DNA of 64,000 nucleotides from Chloroherpetonaceae bacterium (GTDB lineage Bacteria; Bacteroidota; Chlorobiia; Chlorobiales; Thermochlorobacteraceae): NCBI GenBank assembly GCA_033763895.1, contig JANRJQ010000014.1, positions 256,926 to 320,925 of the forward strand, read 5' to 3'. Shown piece by piece: positions 16,069 to 26,496 of this stretch (position 1 is its first letter; each line of letters starts with the position of its first letter). The notes under the pieces were generated by a model. It saw only the letters and a program-made list of their open reading frames with translations, ran no database searches and was not told where the DNA came from. The position numbers and the translations under genes were made by a program.

Positions 16069-16928
16069 ATGAAGCTAAGTAAAACACTCATTTATATTTT
16101 AGCTGCAATTGTAGCTTTGTTAGTAATCATTGCCCTTACCCTACCGGCCATCCTGAAATCGCGCGGATTCCATCCTGATTATAAAGGAGAAGCCTTCGAT
16201 TTAGGGGCAAAAAGGCGCATATTGTTTCTACCAGACACCGCGTTTTGAATAAACCCGGCGAAACGACAGGACTACCCACCGGAGTCTTCGCGTCTGAAAT
16301 GACAATCCCCTATTATGAATTCTTGGATGCAAATATGGAGGTTGACATTGCAAGCATCCAAGGCGGTGAGATTCCAATTGACCCGCAATCTTTTTACTAT
16401 TTCCTCAAATCCAATGAAGACAAACGGTTTGAAGAGGACGAGACCTTCCAAGCCAAGATCAAAAATTCTATCCCGATTGCTACGATCGATATAAAAAACT
16501 ACGATATCGTTTTTTTTGCCGGCGGTTGGGGCGCTGCCTATGATATGAATTCTGAAGTTGTTGCCACGAAAGTTTCTGATGCTTATTACAATTCCGATGC
16601 GATAATGGGAAGTGTTTGCCACGGAGCATTGGCATTTACCGAAGCTAGAGATAAAAATGGGGATTATTTGATAAAAGGAAGACCGATGACCGGGGTTACT
16701 CAAAAGCAGATTTTATCATTTGGTCTTGAGTTTACTCCTTTTCATCCTGAAGAAGAGCTGAAGAAAGCAGGCGCGATTTACAAAGCGGATCAATCGAAGC
16801 GTATAGATCAATTCAATACAATTACTGTCATTGACAACGAAAAACGATTCATCACGGGTCAAAATCAGAACTCAAGTCATGAGACTGCCCAATTGATGAT
16901 GAAAACACTAAAAGAAAAAAGACTATGA
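16069..16928 (+). pseudogene. DJ-1/PfpI family protein with one frameshift
   Basis: The first part (ATG at 16069) encodes a membrane anchor (LIYILAAIVALLVIIALTLP) and the start of the domain (GAKRRILFLPDT), then runs into TGA at 16246. The second part continues in another frame (RVLNKPGETTGLPTGVFASE..) to 16928. It has the PfpI elements YDIVFFAGGWGAAYD and the nucleophile elbow GSVCHGALAF. A one-base change near 16235-16245 would restore an enzyme of about 285 residues. The stop TGA overlaps the ATG of the sulfatase gene (ATGA at 16925), so the two were a coupled pair. It may still be expressed as an anchorless fragment from an internal start. Confidence 0.75.
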
Positions 16929-18682
16929 AAAATAAGTATATAATGCAAGTAAAACTCGGTTGTTTCCTTTTCTTAGGATTAACCAATTTGGTTTTTAGCC
17001 AAGACACCCTGACCACAAATTCAAAACCGAATATCGTGTTGATTTTGGTGGATGACTCCGGTTTAATGGATTTTGGCGCCTTTGGAGGTGAAGCACGAAC
17101 ACCTAACATTGATCGGCTTGCCGGTGGCGGCATAATGTTTACTTATATGCACACCTCTCCGGTTTGCTCACCTTCTCGGGCAATGCTTTTGACTGGAACT
17201 GACAGTCATTTGGCGGGGGTCGCAAATTTGCCAGAGTTCCTTCCCGAAGAATATCAAAGTATCGAAGGATATGAAGGGGTTTTGAATAATCGGGTACAAA
17301 CAATCGCTACTCGATTAAAAGAAGCCAACTACAATACCTATGCCTTAGGAAAATGGCATTTGGGGCACGATGAAAATACCCTTCCGAATAAGCGCGGCTT
17401 CGATCGTTCATTCATCCTTGGCGGCTCGGGTGCAAGTAATTATGACAACAGTGGTTACCTTCCAATGAAACCTGTGGCGCATTGGTATGCTGATGGGCAA
17501 GAGGTTGAACTTCCGGAAGATTTCTATTCCTCAAAATCATACATTGATAAGGTGATTTCCTTTCATCAAGAAGAGCAAAAAAAGGGGAATCCTTTCTTTT
17601 CATATCTCGCTTTTCAAGCCATCCACGCGCCCATTCAGGCACCAAAATCGTTCGTGGAGAAATACAAAGAAATTTATAAAAAAGGCTGGAATAAGCTCCG
17701 TAATGACCGTTTTGAAAAAGCAAAAGAGTTGGGGCTAATTCCCGCAAATACCCCTACAACAGACGCCTTATCAGGACTAAAAAAGTGGGAAGAATTAAGC
17801 TCAAAAGAGCAGGAAAAATTTATTATGTCGATGGCCGTAACAGCTGGAATGCTGGAAGCTATGGATTATCACATCGGGCGATACATTGAGTATCTGACAA
17901 GCAATGGTTTGTTAGAAAACACCATCTTTATTGTTACTTCCGATAACGGTCCTGATGGCGGTGATTATAAAATGGCAATTCCTTGGGCGCTAACTCACGG
18001 CTATCATCGCGACTATGATGAAAAGGGTGAGAAAGGTTATTATGGCTACATCGGGGCAGAATTTGCCAATGGTTTATCATCTCCTTTCTCTTTTTTCAAA
18101 TACTATACTGGCGAGGGCGGTTTACGCGTTCCTTTGATTATCACCGGGAAAAACATCCCCAAAAGTCAGCGCACCGATGCTTTTTGTTTTTTCACGGATA
18201 TTGCGCCTACAATTTATGAATTAGTCGGGATTACAACTTCTGCTAAGGAAGGTGAAGTACCAATAACCGGAAAAAGCTTGCTTAGTCATATCAAAGATTT
18301 TAGCCAACCGGTTTATGGAGAAGAAGACGGTGTGGGTTTGGAAGCAGCAGGGAGTTCGGCCTATTTTCTAAATGGCTTTAAAATCGTGAAAAACAACATT
18401 CCTCTCGGCGATAATCAATGGTATTTGTACAACATTCAAACTGATCCTACCGAGAGTCATGATTTAGCTGCCGAAAAGCCTGAATTGTTTCAGAAAATGC
18501 TTGCAGATTATGAAGCCTATGAGCGAAGGGTAGGCGTTGTAAAAATGCCGAAGGGTTATTCTACTTCCGGAGAAGTTGCTAAAAAATCAACCAAACAGAT
18601 GTTATGGAATTGGATTCCATACCTCTTGATTTTAGTTGTTGGTGTTTTAGGTTTGGTTTTTTGGTTCAGAAGAAGGAAATAA
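16925..18682 (+). CDS. Arylsulfatase (type I, formylglycine-dependent), membrane-tethered
   Basis: The 585-residue protein is an alkaline phosphatase-superfamily sulfatase. After a signal peptide it has NIVLILVDDSG with metal ligands Asp43-Asp44, then the maturation motif C81-S-P-S-R85 inside TSPVCSPSRAMLLTG. Next come GKWHLG and TSDNGPDGGD, the C-terminal metal site. Cys81 would be oxidised to formylglycine by an FGE. The extreme C-terminus is one hydrophobic helix followed by RRRK (about 563-585), so the enzyme is probably anchored with its domain outside the cytoplasm. Substrate not readable; a choice between aryl and glycan sulfate esters would need comparison. Intact although most neighbours are broken. 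Confidence 0.92.
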   Translation: MKNKYIMQVKLGCFLFLGLTNLVFSQDTLTTNSKPNIVLILVDDSGLMDFGAFGGEARTPNIDRLAGGGIMFTYMHTSPVCSPSRAMLLTGTDSHLAGVANLPEFLPEEYQSIEGYEGVLNNRVQTIATRLKEANYNTYALGKWHLGHDENTLPNKRGFDRSFILGGSGASNYDNSGYLPMKPVAHWYADGQEVELPEDFYSSKSYIDKVISFHQEEQKKGNPFFSYLAFQAIHAPIQAPKSFVEKYKEIYKKGWNKLRNDRFEKAKELGLIPANTPTTDALSGLKKWEELSSKEQEKFIMSMAVTAGMLEAMDYHIGRYIEYLTSNGLLENTIFIVTSDNGPDGGDYKMAIPWALTHGYHRDYDEKGEKGYYGYIGAEFANGLSSPFSFFKYYTGEGGLRVPLIITGKNIPKSQRTDAFCFFTDIAPTIYELVGITTSAKEGEVPITGKSLLSHIKDFSQPVYGEEDGVGLEAAGSSAYFLNGFKIVKNNIPLGDNQWYLYNIQTDPTESHDLAAEKPELFQKMLADYEAYERRVGVVKMPKGYSTSGEVAKKSTKQMLWNWIPYLLILVVGVLGLVFWFRRRK

Positions 18683-18776
18683 TATAATTGCTCAAAAATA
18701 ATTCAATATGCCCGATTTATTTCTTGGTAAACTAACATTAAGAAGGATTTATAATTCATAAAATAATTAACCTAAG

Positions 18777-19121
18777 ATGAAATCAATTTTAATTTCATTT
18801 CTTTTACTCACTGCTTTTAATCGCAATGACCAAATTTCTATCCTTGGTGTTTGGGATACTGGAAAAGACAATACAAAAATTGAAATTACTGAAGAAAATG
18901 GTGTCTTTAAGGGTATAGTGATTTCTTCAGATCATGCAAATCAACAAGTGAGAACTTTGCTCAAGGAAGTGAAACTTGAAGGAAGTGAATGGAAAGGGCT
19001 GCTTTTTGTACCAAAACAGGGAGAATGGTTTGATGTTGTGATTACAAAAAAGGACAACAAATTATTGATAAAGGTTAAAAAAGGGTTCATGTCTAAAACA
19101 CTGGAGTGGAACAAAGTATAG
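18777..19121 (+). CDS. DUF2147-like small exported protein
   Basis: The 114-residue protein has a short signal peptide (SILISFLLLTAF) and then ILGVWDTGKDNTKIEI, GVFKGIVI and WKGLLFVPKQGEWFDVVIT, ending KGFMSKTLEWNKV. The GxW start and the K(x)GxI/W strand pattern are those of DUF2147, a lipocalin-like beta-barrel family in Bacteroidota. Normal members are slightly longer (about 140 residues). Role unknown. Confidence 0.6.
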   Translation: MKSILISFLLLTAFNRNDQISILGVWDTGKDNTKIEITEENGVFKGIVISSDHANQQVRTLLKEVKLEGSEWKGLLFVPKQGEWFDVVITKKDNKLLIKVKKGFMSKTLEWNKV

Positions 19122-19179
19122 TTATCCGAACAAGCGAATCCTTTATTTCCTTAATATTCAATGCTTAAACTTCAATATC

Positions 19180-19638
19180 GTGGAAGACAAACAAAATCAT
19201 GTTTATACTGAAATTGAAATCAACGCCTCCCCTGATAAAGTTTGGAGTGTGCTGACTGATTGGGACAAATTAAAAGAATGGAGCTCATCGTTTATTGGCA
19301 TTTCAGTTAAAAAAATGATCAAAGGCGAAAAATTTGTTTCATATTTCAAAAATCCGCTCACAGGCGGCATTATGGAGCTCGAGCATATTTGTACAGATTA
19401 TGAAGAAGGCAGAAAATTTGGTTGGTCTGGCGATATTCTTTCGAATACACAAGATCATCATATTTATTCTTTAGTGCCTACAAATTATGGGACTACAATT
19501 TTCGAACAAGAAGATGGCTTGCACGGACCTCATAGTCGGTTACTGAATTTTTTTGCTGAGCATCATATGATGTCAATGTACGAAAGGTTTAACCAAGAGC
19601 TAAAGGAGAGAGTCGAATCTCTTTTTCCCAACAGTTAG
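19180..19638 (+). CDS. SRPBCC domain protein (polyketide cyclase-like)
   Basis: The 152-residue protein starts at a GTG. VYTEIEINASPDKVWSVLTDWDKLKEWSS is the classic SRPBCC opening. LVPTNYGTTIFEQEDGLHGP and a long final helix (MYERFNQELKERVESLF) complete the fold. It probably binds a small hydrophobic ligand. It differs from the cassette-borne SRPBCC gene at 8085 and shows no close repeat of it. Confidence 0.8.
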   Translation: MEDKQNHVYTEIEINASPDKVWSVLTDWDKLKEWSSSFIGISVKKMIKGEKFVSYFKNPLTGGIMELEHICTDYEEGRKFGWSGDILSNTQDHHIYSLVPTNYGTTIFEQEDGLHGPHSRLLNFFAEHHMMSMYERFNQELKERVESLFPNS

Positions 19639-19683
19639 ACACAATTTTTCATAATCGATGAATCATCATGATTAATAGAAATA

Positions 19684-20364
19684 ATGCGATACTTTGTTAA
19701 GGTTTTCGTGCTTTTGTGCCTCTTTAAAAGTTATCCGGCATTTAGTCAACATGAGCTTTTTCATGAAATTGTTATTGAGAAACCTCTTTTTGAAAATGAA
19801 GAATGGGAGTTTTTTGGTGAGGCGAATTGGAAACATCTGCATAATGAACCCAGTTAGAGAAGAATAGGCGTTTCTTTTGGGGGCGTTCGAAAAATTAAGA
19901 GTTTTTCATTTTCAGGAGGAACCAACGGATATTATACCTTCAACAAAGATATCACAAACTTTTTTGAGGTCCGCCCTTGGTTGGCTCTTCAATTAAAAAT
20001 TCCGGTTATCGCGGAAATTTCTTTTCGGCAGAGACTGAGATATGAATACAGATTTTTCTATACAGAAGATCCTCTCTCAGCAAGAGAAGACTACGCACGA
20101 TTACGGTATCAATTGAGTTTTGATTTCCCAATTTCTGCTTCAGAGGACTTTTCGTTAACGATTCGCTCTTTCTTTGAATGGTTCTTTATTAGAAACCCCG
20201 CGACATTTGAGCGATTTTCTAATGAAAGAGATTATGGCGTAACTGTAATCATTGGTTTGAATCATGAGCACGAACTTTCTTTAAGGCTTATACTGGAAGA
20301 GTTTTATAGAGCAAATTCAGAACGTCAATTAGGATATACTTTTTTGGTTGCTTATTCACTTTAA
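19684..20364 (+). pseudogene. DUF2490-like outer-membrane protein with internal TAG stop
   Basis: From the ATG at 19684 the frame encodes a signal peptide (FVKVFVLLCLFKSYPAFSQ), then continues to a TAG at 19855-19857. The same frame resumes without further stops to 20364. The rejoined product (about 226 residues) has beta-barrel-like alternation (RQRLRYEYRFFYTEDP, YARLRYQLSFDFPIS, SLRLILEEFYRANSE) of the DUF2490 type. A single base substitution explains the break. No sign of a recoding signal. Confidence 0.65.
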
Positions 20365-20429
20365 TTAATAGGACATTCGGAAAAAGATCGTAAAACTCAA
20401 TTGACTTGCAGAATTAACAAAAACAACCG

Positions 20430-22335
20430 ATGAAAACACCGGGTCAGCAACCCCCAAAAATACTGCCAGCGATTGAATAACTTCAATTGGTTGTTCCAGA
20501 ATCGCAAAGCGACGAAGGGAAAATTCGCGCCCTAATTGCCCTTGCAAATGAATTGAATGACTTGGAATCCAACGTGCGCTTGACCTTGCAACCGAGGCTC
20601 TCACTTTAATAGGAAACCGTAAAGATTTACAAAGCGAAAAAGCCCGCGGATTGTTTCTTAAAGGCTTTGCATTTTGGCGATTGAGCGAATACCCCAACGC
20701 GTTTACCTCATTTCAATCTGCGTTGGCTTTATACCAAGGGCTAAATGACAAACAGGGTGTTGCAAGTGCACTGAATTCTATTGGTAATGTTTTTGCGATC
20801 CTCTCTGACTATCCGAACGCGCTCCAATACTATGAGCAAATCCTTGCTCTCTCCCAAGATATTGGCGATAGAACTGGCATCGCCCGTTCGTTGAATAACA
20901 TAGGCAATGTTTATACCAACCTTTCCGACTATTCCGAAGCGCTTAAATTCTATCAGCGGTGCCTTGGAATTATGCAAGAAATTGACGATAAAAAAGGCAT
21001 CGCCGTTTCATTGGGTAACATTGGCAATATCTATACAGCCGGTCTTAAGGATTATTCAGAAGCCCTCAAATACTATCTGCAAAGCCTCACTATACATCAA
21101 AATTTTGGAAACAAATATAGCATCGCTCTTACTCTGAATAACATCGGAAATGCTAAAAATAAACTTTCTTACTATTCGGAAGCACTCAAGTACTATTGGC
21201 AAGGTCTAGGAATTCGACATGAAATCGGTGATAAGTTGGGCATAGCCATCTCGCTTTGCGCCATTGGCTCTACTCTCTTAAAACTCGGCTCTTTTACCGA
21301 AGCCGAAAACCATCTCAACCAAGCTCTTTCCATTTCTGAAAAACTTGGTTTAAAACAATGGCGCTTTGAAATCCTCCAACCCCTTGCCGAACTTTACGAG
21401 CAAACAAGGCGATTTGAATTAGCTTACCAAACCCATCTTCGCTTTCACGAGGCAGAAAAGACGGTCTTCAACGCCAATTCCCAAAAACAAATCGCCCAAC
21501 TCCAAGCCCGCTTGGAAACCGAGCAAGCCAAACGCGAGGCCGAAATCAATTCCAAAGAAGCCGAACTGCAACCTCTGAAAAATGTTGAACTTGCGGGCGC
21601 ACTCGCCGAAGCAGAAACTCAAAAACAACGCGCTGAAGAAGCCAATAAACTTAAATCCGAATTGCCGGCGATTGCTGCGCATGACCTTAAAAATCCGCTT
21701 CAATCAATAATGGGTTTCGCGCAACTCCTGCCTGCGAAAGCGGACGATCCTAATGCTATTGTTAAATATTCCGAAACGATAGAGCGCAGCTCGAGTCGAA
21801 TGCTTGCAATTATCAATGATTTGCTAAAAAGCATGCGTTACGAGCTCGCTACTCTTGAGCTCCAAAAACATCCCATTGATATCGGTGAATTATTAAATAT
21901 GGTTGTTCAAAGTAACCTCGCTCAATTGGAGCAAAAGGAGCAACCCTGTGAATTACATATTGAGCCTGCCTGTATCGTGAAATTGATATTTCAAGAATGC
22001 AAGAGGTTTTTGATAATCTTGTTTCCAATGCAATTAAATATAGCCCCAAAGGCAGGAAAATTGGCGTAAGCTGCCAAAAGCACTCTACTGACTCGATGAA
22101 AGAATGTATCCGAATTGAAATAAAAGATGACGGACAAGGCTTGACCGAGGAGGACAAAGAAAAACTTTTCGGCAAATTTCAACGACTTTCTGCACAACCA
22201 ACAGGGGGTGAAAGTTCGACGGGCTTAGGGTTATCCATTGTTAAACAGATTGTTGAAATGCACGGTGCTAAAGTTTGGGCTGAATCGGAGGGAAAGGACA
22301 AAGGGGCTACCTTCATTGTTGAATTACCAATTTAA
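20430..22335 (+). pseudogene. TPR-containing sensor histidine kinase with several frameshifts
   Basis: The N-terminal part (20430-20650) is broken by stops and shifts. The main frame from 20651 encodes about seven tetratricopeptide repeats (SALNSIGNVFAILSDYPNALQYYEQ-type units). A coiled coil follows (QARLETEQAKREAEINSKEAELQ), then the HisKA box AAHDLKNPLQSIMGF with the phospho-acceptor His. Near 21990 the frame shifts. The ATPase domain continues in another frame to 22335, with the N box DNLVSNAIKYSPKG, G1 DDGQG and G2 GLGLSIVK. No transmembrane segment is visible, so it was probably a soluble kinase. All catalytic motifs survive, so decay is recent or partly due to sequencing errors. Confidence 0.8.
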
Positions 22336-22562
22336 GTGCTTTCGCAGAGTCGAATTCACGGGGATTTGGAACATCACTAGGTCATTCCTAAATGCAACTT
22401 CATTTAAAGCGCTTGTAAGTAATTAATTTCTAAGTGGCGACTGCTTTACTGAATATCAATTTTAATCTGCATTTTATAAATGCAAAATAATTCTATCTAT
22501 TAAAAGGTTTTTTCTGATTTTTCTAAAGTGAACGACCGGCAATTCCAAATTAATAAAAAAAA

Positions 22563-23489
22563 ATGAGAATATTTATTTCACAAGTCCAATTAATTATTTA
22601 TGGATTATTATTCATTTCTTCGTTTTTAAGTGGCTGCTCGCCTACATCTGTAACAAAACTTGCCCTTAGCCTTCGTGACCGAAGCCCTTTAAAAATTTAT
22701 TTATCAGATACTATTCCGCAAATTGAAAAAACAAGAGAACCCAAAATATTAACCGCTTTTTTTGGATTGGATAACGGCTTAACAGAACGCGCTCGGTTAA
22801 TTTATAGCAACGCCCCGGGAAAAGATGGGATGCCCCTTGTATTTTCTCATGAACTTGAACCAAGTACCGTTCAAGCTTCTGATTTTGCTGTTACCACCAA
22901 AAATGGTACGGTCTTCGAAGTCGAGGCAACCAGTTTTCTTCCTGCCAATGAAGAGTTTGAACTTAGAACATTGCTATTAATCGGTGAATATGGGAGTCAA
23001 TCAGATAACCCGCCGGTATCCGTAAAAATAATTGGCGACTTAATCGCAAGAACAGGGCAAAACTTTAAAGGCCAGACCATCCGTGTTATCCCCTTGGATG
23101 AAGGTCCGGTATTAAGTTATGCTGAATATTTTACTATTGATAATACTTACCCCTATATCGACAGCGGCGTAGGCTGTGATTGCCCAAAAGCAGAAACAAA
23201 ACTAGTTGTAAAAGCCGTTTGGTCCGGGGGAGTTCGCGCGGTAAATGGCAAGGAACTTGGTGAACCAGAAAAGAATAATTTTATTGTCACTTTAGTTAAT
23301 GGCTCCGACACGCTAATGGTATCGCCTTTTCAATTGGCAGACTTAGGGGATAATGACAATAATATTGATCTTTGCTTAAAACAAATGGGGATTCCAATCC
23401 TCATTCAAGTAAAAGAAAATACAGCGATCGGTCCTAATGATGATAAAAACCCAAAAACTCAAATTGAAATCAAAAGCCGTTGGAAATAA
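22563..23489 (+). CDS. Lipoprotein, function unknown
   Basis: The 308-residue protein has a signal peptide and lipobox FLSGC (Cys25). The body is beta-rich (MPLVFSHELEPSTVQASDFAVTT, with a Gly/Asp-rich SGVGCDCPKAE segment). The phrase on elements that differ from prediction (FSHELEPSTVQASDF) resembles Ig-like bacterial domains in which a value is compared with a predicted one, but the family is not identified. The gene ends just upstream of a SUMF1-like lipoprotein remnant and may share its transcript. Confidence 0.65.
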   Translation: MRIFISQVQLIIYGLLFISSFLSGCSPTSVTKLALSLRDRSPLKIYLSDTIPQIEKTREPKILTAFFGLDNGLTERARLIYSNAPGKDGMPLVFSHELEPSTVQASDFAVTTKNGTVFEVEATSFLPANEEFELRTLLLIGEYGSQSDNPPVSVKIIGDLIARTGQNFKGQTIRVIPLDEGPVLSYAEYFTIDNTYPYIDSGVGCDCPKAETKLVVKAVWSGGVRAVNGKELGEPEKNNFIVTLVNGSDTLMVSPFQLADLGDNDNNIDLCLKQMGIPILIQVKENTAIGPNDDKNPKTQIEIKSRWK

Positions 23490-23524
23490 ATCGAAAATTA
23501 ACATCTACCTTATCCGGATTCCCA

Positions 23525-24130
23525 ATGAAAATTGAAAATGATTATATAAGAGTTGGTTTGGTATTTTTATTGCTCTTAATTATTTCTTGCCAAATTGAAT
23601 CACCAAGCTCAAAGGGAAAACTTGAAGTTGTTACCCATCATCAATTTCAAGAATTCGTGAAAGAAACAGGTTATGTCACAGACGCCGACAAATTTGGATG
23701 GTCAATTGTTCAAAAAGATTTATTCGATTTTTCAAAAGTCGTTGGAGCGAATTGGAGAAAACCCGATGGAAGAAATGAGCCCTTGTCTGAAGATTTACCG
23801 GTAACACAATTTAGCTATAATGATGCTATGGCTTATTGTAAGTGGTCAGGTTCTCGGCTTCCTTCATACGAATAATATTGGCAGTTAATTCAGACGGATA
23901 ATAGGAGGGTTATTGAGGATAATAATGGCCCTATCTCTGCTGTAAACGAAGTAAACGTGTTAGGGAATGTTTGGGAAATTACTTTAACCGAAAAGAGCGG
24001 TAATATACGTTTAGCTGGTGGTTCGCTATTTTGTTTACCGAATACCTGTCACGGCACAGCCAAAGAACGCGAATTCTACGTGGATAAACAAACCGCAAAT
24101 ATCCATATCGGGTTCGCTGTTTTCCATTGA
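23525..24130 (+). pseudogene. SUMF1/FGE-like lipoprotein with internal TAA stop
   Basis: From the ATG at 23525 the frame encodes a lipobox-bearing signal peptide (LLLIISC), then PVTQFSYNDAMAYCKWSGSRLPSYE, the standard SUMF1 entry. It is cut by TAA at 23873-23875 and continues in the same frame to TGA at 24130. The continuation has the remaining family marks: NVLGNVWEIT, LAGGSLFC and HIGFAVFH. GAA-to-TAA is the simplest explanation. SUMF1-fold proteins include formylglycine-generating enzymes for sulfatases, and an intact sulfatase lies 5 kb upstream. The short length (about 200 residues) and the lipobox suggest a structural or catalytically silent member instead. Confidence 0.7.
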
Positions 24131-24399
24131 ATACATTCGTTGAATGTCATCGAAATCAATCAGGAAAGGGTTTTATCAATTTAAATAACATAAATCGTTT
24201 CTTTTTTATTTATTTTCTTACGACTTAATCTTTGCCAATAACGATATCACCTTAACAATACGCCACAGAATATCGATTTTCATCTAGCCTTGCAGTTAAT
24301 GTAATCAGAAAGACTTTAATTTTGGAAGAACTATATTGAACCCATTTTATCGCCTCGTCTTGAATTATCTTATCGAAATATTCTAATTTATCTATTTAA

Positions 24400-24783
24400 A
24401 TGGACTTTTTTAAGCCAAAAAATTACAATTCGGTATCACCCTATTTTATGGTTGTCGATGCCGAGAGGTTGATTGAATTACTATCCAATATATTTGATGC
24501 TAAAATTCACCGGCGCTATGAAAAACCCGACGGTAAAATCATGCATATTGAAATTCAAATTGATGATTCTATCATTATGATGAGCCACTCTACCGTAGAT
24601 TATCCATCAAATCGATATTGGATGCATGTTTATGTTCCCGATGTTGATGCCACTTTTGCAAAGGCCATTTCTTTAGGGTGCGAAATCGTTGATGAACCGC
24701 GCACGAAAGCCAACGATTCTGATCGACGAGGAACATTTAAGGATTTTGCAGGGAATATGTGGTCTGTGGCTACGCAAAATTAA
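24400..24783 (+). CDS. VOC-family protein (glyoxalase/bleomycin-resistance fold, PhnB-like)
   Basis: The 127-residue protein holds two beta-alpha-beta-beta-beta modules: SPYFMVVDAERLIELLSNIFDAK..., then WMHVYVPDVDATFAKAISLGCEIVDEP..RRGTFKDFAGNMWSVAT. The pattern D..A.A...G, then R.G.F.D..GN.W is typical of PhnB-like VOC proteins. The reaction is not predictable. Its 5' neighbour is separated by about 270 bp in which I see nothing. Confidence 0.8.
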   Translation: MDFFKPKNYNSVSPYFMVVDAERLIELLSNIFDAKIHRRYEKPDGKIMHIEIQIDDSIIMMSHSTVDYPSNRYWMHVYVPDVDATFAKAISLGCEIVDEPRTKANDSDRRGTFKDFAGNMWSVATQN

Positions 24784-24953
24784 TTTTTGTGGTAGTAAAT
24801 ACCATTTGGCATTCAATTTATTCACTTTTTTCTTTATTACAAACTATTTTACTGGTTAAGCGCACAGGATTTCTTCTTTCTTTGTTTTCATTTATGATAA
24901 AATCATTCATTCATATTCATTTATAAATTTTTTGAATTATTCAAGTAAGCTTA

Positions 24954-26477
24954 ATGAACAATCGATACTGGATATTAGCTGCCTTTATTCTTGCTAAATT
25001 TCTTTTGCAGTATTTGTTTTTCAACCCTGAATATGATTTACAGCGAGACGAATTTCTTCATCTTGATCAAGCAAACCATTTGGCTTGGGGATTTTTATCC
25101 GTACCTCCACTAACTTCTTGGATTTCCTTTATTATCAAGGCTTTAGGAAACTCAGTATTTTGGGTTCGATTTTTTCCTGCTTTGTTTGGTGCTTTGACCA
25201 TTATTATTGTTTGGAAGGCAATTGAAGAATTAAAAGGAAATTTATTTGCTTTGATTTTAGGAGCTACTTGTATTTTATTCTCCAGCCTTTTACGACTCAA
25301 TACACTGTATCAACCCAATTCATTTGATGTGTTAAGTTGGACAGCCTTATATTTTATTCTAATTAAATATTTTAATAGCGATAAACTGCGATGGCTTTAT
25401 ATCGGTAGTTTTGTTTTTGCAATCGGTTTTTTGAATAAGTATAATATCGTTTTTTTACTGATTGGTCTTGTTCCTGCAGTTTTACTCACCAATCATCGTA
25501 AAGTCTATATTCTTAAGGATTTTTATTTTGCACTATTTTTAGGATTTTTGTTCATTTTTCCAAATCTTTGGTGGCAGTACTCCAATAATTTCCCTGTTTT
25601 TATCCATTTAAGTCATCTTGCAGAAACTCAATTGGCGCATGTCAGTCGGTTAAACTTTTTAAAGGAGCAAGTTTTCTTTATTCTTGGGTCATTTCCCGTG
25701 ATTGTTGCCGCTATCTACGCACTATTTTTCTACAAACCTTTTGAGAAATTCAAGCATTTTGGATACTCATTTTTCTTTACACTTATTGTTTTTGTTTATT
25801 TTAAGGCTAAAGGTTACTACGCCATAGGGCTTTATCCCATTTACATTTCATTTGGTTCTGTATTTCTTTCAGAATGGATAAAACCTGAATTGAAGAAATA
25901 TTTTCAAACTGCCTTAGTTTCTATCCCAATTATTTGTTATAGTCTTTTGTTCGACATTGCCTTTTCAATAAAATCGCCGAAACATTATATCGCGAATTCT
26001 GATAAATATAAGGCTTTGGGTTTATTGCGTTGGGAAGATGGGAAAGATCATTCTCTTCCTCAAGATTTTGCCGATATGCTTGGCTGGAAAGAGTTGGCTT
26101 ACAAAGTTGATAGCATTTATTCATCTTTGCCCAATAGAGAAAACACCCTTATTCTTTGCGATAATTATGGACAAGCCGGCGCAATTAATTACTATTCAAG
26201 ATACAATGTTAAAGCAGTTTCTTTTAATGCAGATTATATCAATTGGTTTGATTTATCTCCAAATTATGTTAATTTTATCAGAATAAAAGAAAGTGAAGAG
26301 GTTAATTATGAGTTAACTGTTACATCTCCATACTTTAAATCTGCACGAATTTCGGGTTTTATAACAAACGAATATTCGCGTGAATTTGGCACTACGATTT
26401 TATTGTTTACTGAACCGACGATTAACATTAATGAGAGAATACAAGCAGAAATTTTGAGGAAGAAAATCAAACATTAA
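24954..26477 (+). CDS. Glycosyltransferase family 39-like membrane protein (PMT/ArnT fold)
   Basis: The 507-residue protein has 10-12 hydrophobic segments. The first periplasmic loop carries YDLQRDEFLHLDQANHLAWGF, the acidic motif (D/E pair) that binds the metal and lipid-phosphate-sugar donor in GT39/GT83 enzymes. A PPL element follows (SVPPLTSWI). The soluble C-terminal tail (from about residue 360) matches bacterial ArnT-like proteins. It probably transfers a sugar from a polyprenyl-phosphate donor to a lipid or protein outside the inner membrane. The nucleotidyltransferase gene follows 19 bp after the stop. Confidence 0.85.
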   Translation: MNNRYWILAAFILAKFLLQYLFFNPEYDLQRDEFLHLDQANHLAWGFLSVPPLTSWISFIIKALGNSVFWVRFFPALFGALTIIIVWKAIEELKGNLFALILGATCILFSSLLRLNTLYQPNSFDVLSWTALYFILIKYFNSDKLRWLYIGSFVFAIGFLNKYNIVFLLIGLVPAVLLTNHRKVYILKDFYFALFLGFLFIFPNLWWQYSNNFPVFIHLSHLAETQLAHVSRLNFLKEQVFFILGSFPVIVAAIYALFFYKPFEKFKHFGYSFFFTLIVFVYFKAKGYYAIGLYPIYISFGSVFLSEWIKPELKKYFQTALVSIPIICYSLLFDIAFSIKSPKHYIANSDKYKALGLLRWEDGKDHSLPQDFADMLGWKELAYKVDSIYSSLPNRENTLILCDNYGQAGAINYYSRYNVKAVSFNADYINWFDLSPNYVNFIRIKESEEVNYELTVTSPYFKSARISGFITNEYSREFGTTILLFTEPTININERIQAEILRKKIKH

Positions 26478-26496
26478 TTTTATAATTTCATCTGAA

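Noticed and set aside
19855-23875. Stop-codon readthrough or recoding at TAG 19855 and TAA 23873
   Set aside because: No stimulatory hairpin or recoding context is seen, the stops differ, and neighbouring genes carry simple frameshifts; nonsense mutation is simpler.
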